DNA of 64,000 bases from Sandaracinaceae bacterium (GTDB lineage Bacteria > Myxococcota_A > Polyangia > Polyangiales > Sandaracinaceae). The translations under genes and the position numbers were made by a program. The stretch covers positions 124,001 to 188,000 of the forward strand of contig JAVJQK010000031.1 in the NCBI GenBank assembly GCA_040218145.1. Direction: 5' to 3'. A model generated the notes under the pieces. That model was not told the origin of the DNA. It saw only the letters and a list, made by a program, of their open reading frames with translations, and did no database searches. This document shows, piece by piece, positions 44,931-53,949 of this stretch; the first letter of the stretch is position 1, and the number at the start of each line of letters is the position of its first letter.

Positions 44931-45874
44931 GCTCTCGCCGGCGCCGATCCCGCCTCGCCGGCGAGCTGATAGAGGACGGCCATGCGCACCGCGAGCCCCG
45001 CCTCGACCTGGTCGAGCACGAGGCTGCGCGCGCCGTCGGCCACGCTCGGCTCGATCTCGACGCCGCGGTTCATCGGGCCCGGGTGCATGATCAGCGCGTC
45101 GTCCGGCGCCGCCGCGAGGCTGCGCGGAGAGATGCCGAACGTGCGGCTGTACTCGCGCAGGCTCGGCAAGAGCGCGCCCGCGAGCCGCTCCTGCTGGATG
45201 CGCAACACCATCACCACGTTCGCGCCCTCGAGCGCGGGCTCGAGCCGGTCGAAGACCTCCACGCCCAGGCTCTCGCCCATGGGCGGCAGGAGCGTGCGCG
45301 GGCCGACGATGCGCACCTTGGAGCCGAAGAGCGAGAAGAGCAGCGCGTTGCTCCGCGCGACGCGGGAGTGCGCCACGTCGCCGCAGATCGTCACCGTGAG
45401 CCCCGCGAGCGTGCCGAGCTTGCGTCGGATGGTGAAGGCGTCGAGCAGCGCCTGCGTCGGGTGCTCGTGCTGCCCGTCGCCCGCGTTGACCACCGAGCAG
45501 CCGACGCGCTCGGACACGAAGTGCGGCGCGCCGCTCGCCCCGTGCCGCATGATGACCACGTCCGGGTGCATCGCCTCGAGGGTGCGGACCGTGTCGAGCA
45601 GGGTCTCGCCCTTCTTCACGCTCGAGGTGGAGGTCGAGATGTTCACCACGTCGGCGCTGAGCCGCTTGCCGGCGAGCTCGAAGCTGGTGCGCGTCCGCGT
45701 GGAGGCCTCGTAGAAGAGGTTGATGACCGTCTTGCCGCGCAGCGTGGGCACTTTGCGGACGGGTCGGCGCGAGACCTCGAAGAACACCTCGGCCGTGTCG
45801 AGGATCTGGATGACGTCCTGCGGCTCGAGCCCCTCGATGCCGAGGAGGTGCTTGTGACGGAAAGGCCGGGTCAT
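44927..45874 (-). CDS. pyrB: Aspartate carbamoyltransferase catalytic subunit PyrB
   Basis: PyrB makes N-carbamoyl-L-aspartate, the committed step of pyrimidine synthesis. The 315-residue protein has the carbamoyl phosphate-binding STRTRTSFE, the STSSVKKGETLLDT loop, MRHGASGAPHF, the HPTQALLDAFTI motif, CGDVAHSRVARSN and the late MHPGPMNRGVE, all typical. The ATG overlaps the pyrR stop (ATGA). pyrC, a frequent next gene, is not here. Confidence 0.96.
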   Translation of the reverse strand: MTRPFRHKHLLGIEGLEPQDVIQILDTAEVFFEVSRRPVRKVPTLRGKTVINLFYEASTRTRTSFELAGKRLSADVVNISTSTSSVKKGETLLDTVRTLEAMHPDVVIMRHGASGAPHFVSERVGCSVVNAGDGQHEHPTQALLDAFTIRRKLGTLAGLTVTICGDVAHSRVARSNALLFSLFGSKVRIVGPRTLLPPMGESLGVEVFDRLEPALEGANVVMVLRIQQERLAGALLPSLREYSRTFGISPRSLAAAPDDALIMHPGPMNRGVEIEPSVADGARSLVLDQVEAGLAVRMAVLYQLAGEAGSAPARA

Positions 45875-46443
45875 CGCGCCCCCTCCCGACTCGCGCCGCT
45901 CACCTTGGCCGCGGTGGGCGTGCCGGCGTCGTCGAGGATCACCTCGAGCTTCGCGTCCTCGTCGATCTCCACCGGTCGGCCCACGAAGTCGGCCGCGATC
46001 GGCAGCTCGCGCCCGCCCCGGTCGAAGAGCACCGCGAGCCACACCCGGCGCGGCCGGCCGTAGTCGAGCAGGCAGTCGATCGCCGCGCGCACCGTGCGCC
46101 CCGTCTGGAGCACGTCGTCGACGAGCACCACGTCTCGCCCGCGCACGTCGAAGTCGATCGCGCTGGGCCCGATCTTGGGATCCGGCAGCGCGGTCGCCGC
46201 GTCGTCCCGGTAGAGCGCGATGTCGATCGTCCCGGTCGGCACGTCGAGGGCCTCCGCGAGCGCGATCTCGCGCGCGAGCATCTCGGCGATGGGCACGCCG
46301 CCGCGGCGGATCCCGACGATGGCGAGCCGCTCGGGGCTCTTCGCGCCGCTGCGCATCGCCTCTTCCACGATCGACGCCGCCATCCGCCGCACGCTTCGCG
46401 TGATGGCCTCCGCATCGGCGAGCAGCTCCGGCGTTTCGCTCAC
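45871..46443 (-). CDS. pyrR: Bifunctional pyr operon regulator / uracil phosphoribosyltransferase PyrR
   Basis: This 190-residue protein has a type I phosphoribosyltransferase fold with the PRPP-binding loop DVVLVDDVLQTGRTVRAA, preceded by VGIRRGGVPIAEMLA and the flexible-loop segment TIDIALYRDD, as in PyrR. PyrR binds pyr mRNA and attenuates transcription in many bacteria. It is the first gene of the pyrR-pyrB-namZ run, starting at GTG 46443. I did not find a clear pyr attenuator in the 95-bp upstream gap. Confidence 0.93.
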   Translation of the reverse strand: MSETPELLADAEAITRSVRRMAASIVEEAMRSGAKSPERLAIVGIRRGGVPIAEMLAREIALAEALDVPTGTIDIALYRDDAATALPDPKIGPSAIDFDVRGRDVVLVDDVLQTGRTVRAAIDCLLDYGRPRRVWLAVLFDRGGRELPIAADFVGRPVEIDEDAKLEVILDDAGTPTAAKVSGASREGAR

Positions 46444-46538
46444 GGCGCCTGTCTACGCCCCGCCTCCTCGGCGCGTCAAGGTCACCCCGAGCGATGCCGG
46501 GCTTGCAAGCGCGAGCGCCTGGAAGCAAGGTCCGCGCG

Positions 46539-47579
46539 GTGAGCGAAGAAGCACCGCTGTTGGAGCGCCGAAAAGACCATCACCTCGACGTCGTGCTGAA
46601 CGAGGAGGTCGGCTCCGGAGGGGCCGCCGTCGGCCTCGGGCGGTTCACCCTCGAGATGGACGCGCTGCCCGAGCTGGACCTCGAGGACGTGGACCTGACC
46701 ACGGAGCTCTGCGGCAAGACGCTGCGGGCGCCCATCCTGGTCGGGGCGATGACCGGCGGGACCGATCGCGCCGGCGAGGTGAACCGCACGCTGGCGAAGG
46801 CCGCGGCGCGGGTCGGCGTGGGCATGGCCCTCGGCTCGCAGCGCGCGATGATCGTCAAGCCCGAGCTCGCCCCGAGCTTCGCCGTGAAGGAGGCGGCGCC
46901 GGAGCTGCCCCTGCTCTTCGGCAACGTCGGCGCGGTGCAGCTCAACTACGGGGTCGACGCAGCGCAGATCCAGGAGGCCCTCGAGGCGGTGGGCGCGGAC
47001 GCGCTCAACTTCCACCTCAACCCCCTCCAGGAGGCCGTGCAGCCCGAAGGAGACACGCGCTTCTCCGGCCTGCTCGACAAGATCGCCGAGGTCGCGCAGA
47101 CCCTCGACGTCCCGGTGCTCCTCAAGGAGGTCGGCTCCGGCATCAGCCAGCGCACCGCGGCCAAGATCGCCGATCTCCCCGTCGACGGGGTGGAGACGGC
47201 GGGCACGGGCGGGACGAGCTGGGCCAAGGTCGAGAGCTTCCGCGGCGATCCCGACAGCAAGCAGGCGGCGGTCGGTCGCCGGCTCGCGGGCTTCGGCGTG
47301 CGCACCGCGGACTCCATCCTCCATTGCCGGCGCGCCATGGGCGATCGTGTGGTGATCGGCTCGGGCGGCGTGCGCACCGGGATGGACATCGCGGTCGCGA
47401 TCGCGCTCGGCGCCGACGCCGCCGCCCTCGCCGCGCCCCTCCTCGAGGCGGCGATGCGGGGCGAGGACGAGACGGTGCAGGTGCTCGAGGCGCTGATCTA
47501 CGAGCTGAAGGTCATCTGCTTCTGCACGGGCGCGCGCACCGCGCTGGACCTGCGCGGCGTCCGCCTGCTCGAGGCCTGA
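46539..47579 (+). CDS. fni: Type 2 isopentenyl-diphosphate delta-isomerase
   Basis: This FMN- and NADPH-dependent enzyme interconverts IPP and DMAPP for isoprenoid synthesis. The 346-residue TIM barrel shows ERRKDHHLDVVL at the N terminus, LVGAMTGGTDRAGEVNRTLA, GMALGSQRAM, FGNVGAVQLNYG, LNFHLNPLQEAVQPEGD, LLKEVGSGIS, GTGGTSWAKVE and IGSGGVRTGMDIAVAIALGAD (FMN phosphate site). The start is GTG 46539 with an AAGG about 8 nt upstream; the frame is open to 46494. It is transcribed alone, divergent from pyrR. Confidence 0.95.
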   Translation: MSEEAPLLERRKDHHLDVVLNEEVGSGGAAVGLGRFTLEMDALPELDLEDVDLTTELCGKTLRAPILVGAMTGGTDRAGEVNRTLAKAAARVGVGMALGSQRAMIVKPELAPSFAVKEAAPELPLLFGNVGAVQLNYGVDAAQIQEALEAVGADALNFHLNPLQEAVQPEGDTRFSGLLDKIAEVAQTLDVPVLLKEVGSGISQRTAAKIADLPVDGVETAGTGGTSWAKVESFRGDPDSKQAAVGRRLAGFGVRTADSILHCRRAMGDRVVIGSGGVRTGMDIAVAIALGADAAALAAPLLEAAMRGEDETVQVLEALIYELKVICFCTGARTALDLRGVRLLEA

Positions 47580-47609
47580 AGGCGAGGCCTGAAGGCGAGG
47601 CCTGAAGGC
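47571..47609 (+). repeat. Three tandem 13-bp repeats at the fni stop codon
   Basis: GAGGCCTGAAGGC occurs three times head to tail. The first copy contains the true TGA stop; the other two repeat it in the next two frames. Confidence 0.95.
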
Positions 47610-47774
47610 TAGAGCACATCTCGAGAACCCGGACCGAGCGTGGCCGAGCGCGACGGGTCCCAGCCGTGGTTGGGCGCGACGAGGAAATGCCGGAGTATTT
47701 TCGAGGAGCGACCGGCCGCGGATGGGGCCCGTCCCGCCGGCCAGGCGACGGGAGGGGTCTCGCGATGTGCTCTA
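47610..47774. repeat. 165-bp imperfect palindrome between convergent genes
   Basis: The two ends are inverted copies of TAGAGCACATCNCGAGANCCC (2 mismatches in 21). Further in, TGGCCG and GACGGGNCCCANCCGNGG also recur in inverted order, so arms of about 60 nt can pair around a roughly 45-nt centre. The right end overlaps the stop codon of the ccmE-like gene. It could be a miniature inverted-repeat element or a bidirectional terminator. Confidence 0.75.
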
Positions 47775-48344
47775 AGACGTCTCGCCGGCGGGGACGGCCG
47801 AGTGGGGCATCTCCTCGCCGTTCTGCTGGCGCTCGCGCATCTCGTACTTGGACGGGCAGCGCGGGATCACCTGGTTGGCGAGGAAGGTGCCGTCGGTCTG
47901 GAGCTGACCCTGCACGACGACGTCCATGGGCATGTCGTCGCGGAAGGTGTCGGGCACGACGCAGCGCGGGAAGCGGACGGCCATCTGGAGGCCCTCGCGC
48001 GCGAGCACGAAGCGGTGCTCACAGCTCGGCTGGTTCTCGAACTCGACCGAGCCCTCCTGGAGCTGTCCCTCGACGCGGAGCTCACGGCCCACGTAGCGGT
48101 CGGGCTCGCTCATGACCTCGTTGACGAGCTTGCTGTAGACGAAGGCGTCCGAGGCCGAGGTCCCGAAGAGCAGGAGCGCGACGCCGCCCCCGAGCAGGAC
48201 GAACACCGCGCCGATCTTGGCCCAGGCGGGGATCCGGGGCTCGTCGCTATCACTCCGGACGCGGGGCGCCGCGGCGGGCTCGGGCTCTGGCTCGGCCCCG
48301 CCGTCGTCTCGGCGCAGCTCCTCGGCGAGATCGTCGTCGTCCAT
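47772..48344 (-). CDS. ccmE: CcmE-like cytochrome c maturation haem chaperone, CX3Y type
   Basis: CcmE carries haem covalently to the CcmF/H ligase on the outer face of the inner membrane. The 190-residue protein has an acidic cytoplasmic tail of about 40 residues, one membrane anchor (residues 41-61) and an OB-fold domain (YVGRELRVEGQLQEGSVEF, then MDVVVQGQLQTDGTFLANQVIPRCPSKYEM). The haem-binding HxxxY of E. coli is replaced by CPSKY, Cys163 and Tyr167, the CX3Y variant known from some archaea and Desulfovibrio-type bacteria. No other ccm gene is in the window. The stop lies inside the palindromic element. Confidence 0.85.
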   Translation of the reverse strand: MDDDDLAEELRRDDGGAEPEPEPAAAPRVRSDSDEPRIPAWAKIGAVFVLLGGGVALLLFGTSASDAFVYSKLVNEVMSEPDRYVGRELRVEGQLQEGSVEFENQPSCEHRFVLAREGLQMAVRFPRCVVPDTFRDDMPMDVVVQGQLQTDGTFLANQVIPRCPSKYEMRERQQNGEEMPHSAVPAGETS

Positions 48345-48390
48345 GACCGGGGAATTATGGCGCCGCGACGCCCCGAGGGAAAGGGGGGTG

Positions 48391-48432
48391 GACGGAAAAC
48401 GAAGACCCGAGCACCCACACGGGGTACCCGGG
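48391..48432 (-). terminator. Rho-independent terminator of the atp operon
   Basis: On the minus strand CCCGGGTACCC pairs with GGGTGCTCGGG (11 bp with two G-U pairs, 5-nt loop), followed by TCTTCGTTTTCC. It lies about 40 nt after the atpE stop. Confidence 0.65.
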
Positions 48433-48470
48433 CCGTCGAGCCGGTCCGGCTGGCGAAGAGCCAGTCGAGC

Positions 48471-48794
48471 TCAGCTGAGCGCGCCGAGCAGCTGGAAGCT
48501 GATGATGAGCGCGTAGATGACCAGCGACTCGATGAGCGCGAGGCCGAGAATCATCGGGACGAAGATCTTGCCCGACGCGTTGGGGTTGCGAGCGATGCCC
48601 TCGAGCGCAGCCGCCGCCGCACGGCCCTGGCCGAGCGCGCCGCCGAACGCCGCGATCCCGATGCCGAGACCCGCCGCGAGAGCGATGGACATGTTGGCGT
48701 CGTAGTTGTTCGACGCGGCGTCCTGCGCGAAGGCGGTGGACGCGAGCGCGAGCGTCGAGAAACCCGACAGCAGAGCAAGGATTTTCTTCTTCAT
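48471..48794 (-). CDS. atpE: ATP synthase F0 subunit c with signal peptide
   Basis: Subunit c forms the ion-translocating rotor ring. The 107-residue precursor has an N-terminal signal peptide (KKKILALLSGFSTLALASTAFAQ), then two membrane helices joined by the polar loop ARNPNASGK. The ion-binding glutamate is in ALIESLVIY. A Gln in helix 1 (GALGQGRA) and the Ser after Glu match part of the sodium-binding set of Ilyobacter c subunits. GGAGG lies 7 nt before the ATG. atpF is not adjacent. Confidence 0.95.
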   Translation of the reverse strand: MKKKILALLSGFSTLALASTAFAQDAASNNYDANMSIALAAGLGIGIAAFGGALGQGRAAAAALEGIARNPNASGKIFVPMILGLALIESLVIYALIISFQLLGALS

Positions 48795-48900
48795 GGGAGA
48801 GCCTCCGTTGGACCTCTGGTTGAGCTGACGGCCTCCGGCCGCCGGACCCTACGAAACACTGATTGATTGGGACGGGAGGGCACGGACGTGCCCGGGAGCT

Positions 48901-49728
48901 TCAGTGGTCTTCCGAGTGCTCGATGGCCATCGCGATGTACACGGTGGACAGGATGCAGAAGACCAGGCACTGCACGACCACCACGAGGGAGCCGAGCAGC
49001 AGGATCGGGACGGGGACGATGAACGGCACCAGCCCGAGGAACACGCTGAGCACGAGGTGATCGGCGAACATGTTGGCCATGAGGCGCACCGCGAGCGACG
49101 CGGGCCGCACGAGATGGCTGATGACCTCGACCACGAACATCAGGAGCATCAGCGGCAGCGCGTACCACTTGATGATGGGGCCGAAGAAGTGCTTGAAGTA
49201 CGGCAAGCCGTGCTCCTTCACTCCGAAGATGTGCGTGGCGAAGAAGATGATGATCGCGCAGGCGAGCGTCACGCTGAGCGAGCTCGTCGGCGGCACGAAG
49301 CCGGGCACGAGGCCCATCGCGTTCGAGAAGAGGATGAAGAACGCGCAGGTGCCGATGAGCGGCAGGAAGAAGCGCGCCGCCTTCCCGCCCATGATGTCCT
49401 TCATCATGTTGTAGGCGGTGCCCACGAAGAGCTCCACGAACGTCCGGAGCGTCAGCGTGTCGTCGGGGATCAGCGCGGCGTGCTTGTCCTTGATCTTCGA
49501 GTAGGAGAAGAAGGACACGATCGCGAGCAGGATCACCACGAAGCCGACGTGGATGAGCGCCTGCGTCCCGTGGCCGGGGTTGTGGGCGATGTCGACCGGG
49601 CTGCCGAGCATGCCCCAGGTCTTGCCCTCGTCGTTGAACGGCCAGCCCATGAGGTGCATGGCGTTCTGGGAGTTCTCGTAGACCGGCTGGAGCAGGTTCT
49701 CCGACCAGGTGTAGCTGCCCTCGGACAT
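48901..49728 (-). CDS. atpB: ATP synthase F0 subunit a
   Basis: Subunit a provides the ion half-channels next to the c ring. The 275-residue protein has about six membrane helices, with FLPLIGTCAFFILFSNAMGLVPGF and the essential-arginine helix SLAVRLMANMFADHLV. The start is ATG 49728, with GGAGGAGAG just upstream; the open frame further upstream is not used. It begins 1 nt after the atpI stop. Confidence 0.96.
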   Translation of the reverse strand: MSEGSYTWSENLLQPVYENSQNAMHLMGWPFNDEGKTWGMLGSPVDIAHNPGHGTQALIHVGFVVILLAIVSFFSYSKIKDKHAALIPDDTLTLRTFVELFVGTAYNMMKDIMGGKAARFFLPLIGTCAFFILFSNAMGLVPGFVPPTSSLSVTLACAIIIFFATHIFGVKEHGLPYFKHFFGPIIKWYALPLMLLMFVVEVISHLVRPASLAVRLMANMFADHLVLSVFLGLVPFIVPVPILLLGSLVVVVQCLVFCILSTVYIAMAIEHSEDH

Positions 49729-49729
49729 C

Positions 49730-50143
49730 TCAGCTCTCCTCCGCCATGTCTGCGGCTTCGGGGTCGATGGGGGAGGCCCCACCGTCGAACAGCGCGGCGT
49801 GGAAGCCGCCAGCCAGAATCCCGAGCACGAGGCCGCTCAGGCCGATGGTGAATCCGATGGGGTCGACGACCCCGGTGGCCAAGACCGCCCAGGCGACGAG
49901 GAGCATCGCGAGCATCTTGACCGCGAGCAGGCCACCCCACACGAGGCGGCCACGATCGTTGGCGATGACGAGGCGCTTGCCGACCCAGCGCATGGCCATC
50001 CAGTTGAGGCTGCCGAGCACCGCGCCGACCGCCGCGCCGATCCCCGTGTGGAGGCCGAGCGTCACGAACGCCACCACCGTCAGGAGCGCGGAGGCGCCCA
50101 GGACGTAGAGGGTGATGCGTCGGAGTGTGTCGCGGAGGTCCAT
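49730..50143 (-). CDS. atpI: ATP synthase subunit I (AtpI-like)
   Basis: This 137-residue protein has four hydrophobic segments (LYVLGASALLTVVAFVTL, GAAVGAVLGSLNWMAMRW, LLAVKMLAMLLVAWAVL, FTIGLSGLVLGILAGGF) in the pattern of the ATP synthase I chain. That chain helps assemble the c ring and may bind Mg2+. It sits between atpZ and atpB, consistent with this role. Sequence conservation is low. Confidence 0.82.
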   Translation of the reverse strand: MDLRDTLRRITLYVLGASALLTVVAFVTLGLHTGIGAAVGAVLGSLNWMAMRWVGKRLVIANDRGRLVWGGLLAVKMLAMLLVAWAVLATGVVDPIGFTIGLSGLVLGILAGGFHAALFDGGASPIDPEAADMAEES

Positions 50144-50161
50144 CGGTGCGTCAGCAGTCGT

Positions 50162-50401
50162 TCAGTCGTTCTCGATGCGGTCCGGGTCGAACCGGCGGGC
50201 CGCATACCACAGGCCGCGGAAGCCGGCGAGCATGCCCAGGACGAGGCCCAGATAGGCGAGGAGAGGTGCGGTGTCGAGCCGTCCGTCGAGCCAGCGTCCG
50301 CCGAAGTAGCCCAGGCAGACCGCCAGGACCAACTCGATGCCCACCGCGCTCACGCGGCTGGCCAGCTTCAGCTGTTTGCGTTCCTCCGGGCCGAGCAACA
50401 T
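50162..50401 (-). CDS. atpZ: AtpZ/AtpI-family small ATP synthase accessory protein
   Basis: This 79-residue protein has two membrane helices (VGIELVLAVCLGYFGGRWLDG and LAYLGLVLGMLAGFRGLWYAARR), the layout of AtpZ, a partner of AtpI in ion uptake for the synthase. The start is ATG 50401 (MLLGPEERKQ). An upstream in-frame ATG at 50461 is rejected because it lies between the -35 and -10 of the predicted promoter. It is the first gene of the atp operon. Confidence 0.85.
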   Translation of the reverse strand: MLLGPEERKQLKLASRVSAVGIELVLAVCLGYFGGRWLDGRLDTAPLLAYLGLVLGMLAGFRGLWYAARRFDPDRIEND

Positions 50402-50451
50402 CGCGTCATTTCCAGTCGCCGCAGGGGCGAGTTCTCCCGGAGCGCGGCGGC

Positions 50452-50480
50452 CATGTAGCATGGGCCCCTGGGGGGGTCAA
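50452..50480 (-). promoter_or_regulatory. Sigma-70-type promoter of the atpZ-atpI-atpB-atpE operon
   Basis: TTGACC (50480-50475) and TACATG (50457-50452) are separated by exactly 17 nt; the predicted start is near 50445, giving a 44-nt leader before the atpZ ATG. Confidence 0.55.
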
Positions 50481-50532
50481 GCGGGCCCAGGGCACCCCAA
50501 CTCCGGGCAAAAACCAAAAGGATTTCAGGTGG

Positions 50533-51816
50533 CTAGACGGCCTTCAGAGCCGCCCGAAAAGCGTCCTCGGTGGCGCTCAGCGCCGCGTCGTCGTGGGTGA
50601 TGGAGAGGAAGCCCGCTTCGTACTGCGCGGGCGGCCAGTGGACGCCGTTCTCGAGCATGGCCGCGTGCCACGCGCCGAACGCCTTCGTGTCGGCCTGGGC
50701 CGCGTCGTCCCACCGCCGAACGGGGCCGTCCTTGAAGTAGGGGGTGATCATCGAGCCCACCCGCTGGACGGTCACCGTCCGGCCGGCGTCCTTCGCCGCG
50801 GCCCGGAAGCTCTCCTCGAGCCGGGCCCCGGACGCCTCGAGGGTCTCGTAGACCCCCTCCTCGCGGAGGAGCCGCAGGGTGGCGAGCCCCGCCGCGACCG
50901 CGAGCGGGTTCCCGCTCAAGGTGCCGGCCTGGTAGACCGGGCCGTCGGGGGCGATCTTCTTCATGATCTCGCGCTTGCCCCCGTAGGCGCCCATCGGCAG
51001 GCCGCCGCCGATGATCTTGCCGAGCGTGGTGAGATCGGGCGTGACCCCGAAGCGCTCCTGGGCGCCGCCCGCGGAGACCCGGAAGCCGGTCATGACCTCG
51101 TCGAACACCAGGACGACGCCGTGCTTCGTGCACAGCTCGCGCAGGCCCTCGAGGTAGCCGGGCTCGGGCGGGACGCAGCCCATGTTCCCGGCCACGGGCT
51201 CGAGGATGATCGCGGCGATCTCGTCCCCCTGGGCCTCGAAGCGCGCGCGGATGGCCTCGAGGTCGTTGTACGGCTCGACGATCGTCGTCGACGCGATCGC
51301 CTCGGGCACGCCCGCGCTGGTGGGCACGCCGAAGGTCGCCAGCCCGCTCCCGGCCTTGACCAGGAGGTAGTCGGCGCCGCCGTGATAGTTGCCCTCGCAC
51401 TTCACGACGAGATCGCGGCCGGTGTACCCGCGGGCCGCCCGGAGCGCGCCCATCACCGCCTCGGTGCCGCTCGAGACGAAGCGGATCATCTCGATCGAGG
51501 GGAAGAAGGAGTGGACCTGCTCCGCCAGCTCCGTCTCCTGGGCGGTGGGCGCGCCGTAGCTCGCGCCCCGGGCCGCCGCGTCCTGGACCGCCTTGACCAC
51601 CTGCGGGTGGGCGTGCCCGAGGATCATGGGGCCCCAGCTGCCGACGTAGTCGACATAGCGGGTGCCGTCGGCGCCCCAGAGGTAGGGCCCCTCGGCGCGG
51701 TCCACGAAGATCGGATGCTCGCCGACCGCCTTGAACGCGCGCACGGGGGAGCTGACCCCGCCCGGCATCCAGTGCTGAGCCTTCTCGAAGAGCGCTTTGG
51801 AAACGGTGTCTCCCAT
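50533..51816 (-). CDS. hemL: Glutamate-1-semialdehyde 2,1-aminomutase HemL
   Basis: HemL makes 5-aminolevulinate for tetrapyrrole synthesis by the C5 pathway. The 427-residue PLP enzyme has MPGGVSSPVRAFKAVG, DYVGSWGPMILGHAHP, RFVSSGTEAVMGALRAARG, GNYHGGADYLLV, VFDEVMTGFR and the PLP-lysine motif TTLGKIIGGGLPMGAYGG, all diagnostic. The start at ATG 51816 precedes SKALFEKAQHWMPGG. It diverges from moxR and lies 52 bp upstream of the atp promoter on the same strand. Confidence 0.97.
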   Translation of the reverse strand: MGDTVSKALFEKAQHWMPGGVSSPVRAFKAVGEHPIFVDRAEGPYLWGADGTRYVDYVGSWGPMILGHAHPQVVKAVQDAAARGASYGAPTAQETELAEQVHSFFPSIEMIRFVSSGTEAVMGALRAARGYTGRDLVVKCEGNYHGGADYLLVKAGSGLATFGVPTSAGVPEAIASTTIVEPYNDLEAIRARFEAQGDEIAAIILEPVAGNMGCVPPEPGYLEGLRELCTKHGVVLVFDEVMTGFRVSAGGAQERFGVTPDLTTLGKIIGGGLPMGAYGGKREIMKKIAPDGPVYQAGTLSGNPLAVAAGLATLRLLREEGVYETLEASGARLEESFRAAAKDAGRTVTVQRVGSMITPYFKDGPVRRWDDAAQADTKAFGAWHAAMLENGVHWPPAQYEAGFLSITHDDAALSATEDAFRAALKAV

Positions 51817-52020
51817 GCGCGCGGAGCGTGGGGGCAGGGCCGGCCACGTTCAAGGCGACTGCTCACGCCGGGGCGCGGGCCGCGCGCCGCACCCACGCTG
51901 CGGAATAATCAGCGCTCCTGGGGGTTTGCGTGCCGGCCGACAACGGTGCTACCCGGCATGCCCATCCATGACGTCACGGCCCTCCGCGGGCCGTTCCGAA
52001 CCTCCGAGAAGAGCAGCCCC

Positions 52021-53046
<1,026 letters not shown>

Positions 53047-53061
53047 AGCCCGGCCCCGGCC

Positions 53062-53949
53062 ATGATCCCCAAAGAGATCATCAAGAAGCTCCGGAAGATC
53101 GAGATCCGGACCAGCCGGCTGGCCAACGAACAGCTCGCGGGCGGGTACCACTCCGTCTTCAAGGGCCGGGGCATGGCGTTCAGCGAGGTGCGGCAGTACC
53201 AGCCGGGCGACGACGTGCGCTTCATCGACTGGAACGTCAGCGCGCGCATGAACGAGACCTACGTGAAGGTCTTCACCGAAGAGCGCGAGATGACGGTGAT
53301 GCTGCTCGTCGATCTGAGCGGCTCGGAGCGCTTCGGCTCGGTGGCCCGGCCCAAGGTCGAGACGGTGGCGGAGGTGGCGGCGCTGCTCGCCTTCAGCGCG
53401 ATCAAGAACAACGATCGCGTGGGGCTGGTGCTCTTCACCGACAGGGTCGAGAAGACGATCCCGCCGAAGAAGGGCAAGAGCCACGTGATGCGCGTGGTGA
53501 CGGAGATCCTCAACGCCCGGCCCACCGGCGAGGGCACGGACCTGTCGGTGGCGCTCGACCACCTGGGCCACGTCGCGCGCCGCCGCGCGGTGGCGTTCCT
53601 GGTGAGCGACTTCATCGCCGAGCAGTACGAGAAGCCGCTCCGCATCGCGTCCGCGCGCCACGATCTGATCCCGATCCAGGTCGTCGACCCGCGCGAAGAG
53701 GAGCTGCCCGACGTGGGGCTCGCGCTCTTCGAGGACCTCGAGAGCGGCGACGTGATCGAGGTCGACACCGGCGACCCGCGCGTCCGCAAGGCCTACCAGC
53801 GCCGGGTGGCGCGCCACCGTCAGAAGCGGGAAGAGATGTTCCGTCGGCTCAGCGTCGACCACATCACGGTGCAGACGGATCGCGACTACGTGCGGCCGCT
53901 GACGGATCTCTTCCGCCGGCGGGCGAGAAGGATGAAGGGATACGGGTGA
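53062..53949 (+). CDS. DUF58 domain protein (vWA-like)
   Basis: This 295-residue cytoplasmic partner of MoxR has the DUF58 signature FSEVRQYQPGDDVRFIDWNVSAR and a vWA-like domain with the metal-site DLSGS (LLVDLSGSERFG). These occur with MoxR and Bat proteins across bacteria. It starts 15 bp after moxR and overlaps the next gene (GTGA). Confidence 0.93.
   Translation: MIPKEIIKKLRKIEIRTSRLANEQLAGGYHSVFKGRGMAFSEVRQYQPGDDVRFIDWNVSARMNETYVKVFTEEREMTVMLLVDLSGSERFGSVARPKVETVAEVAALLAFSAIKNNDRVGLVLFTDRVEKTIPPKKGKSHVMRVVTEILNARPTGEGTDLSVALDHLGHVARRRAVAFLVSDFIAEQYEKPLRIASARHDLIPIQVVDPREEELPDVGLALFEDLESGDVIEVDTGDPRVRKAYQRRVARHRQKREEMFRRLSVDHITVQTDRDYVRPLTDLFRRRARRMKGYG

Noticed and set aside
50402-50461. 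Earlier ATG at 50461 for atpZ
   Set aside because: It would place the start codon between the -35 and -10 of the predicted promoter, and the extra residues are not AtpZ-like.
51958-52020. Earlier ATG for the MoxR gene
   Set aside because: The extra 21 residues are not MoxR-like and the ATG at 52021 has a better ribosome-binding site.
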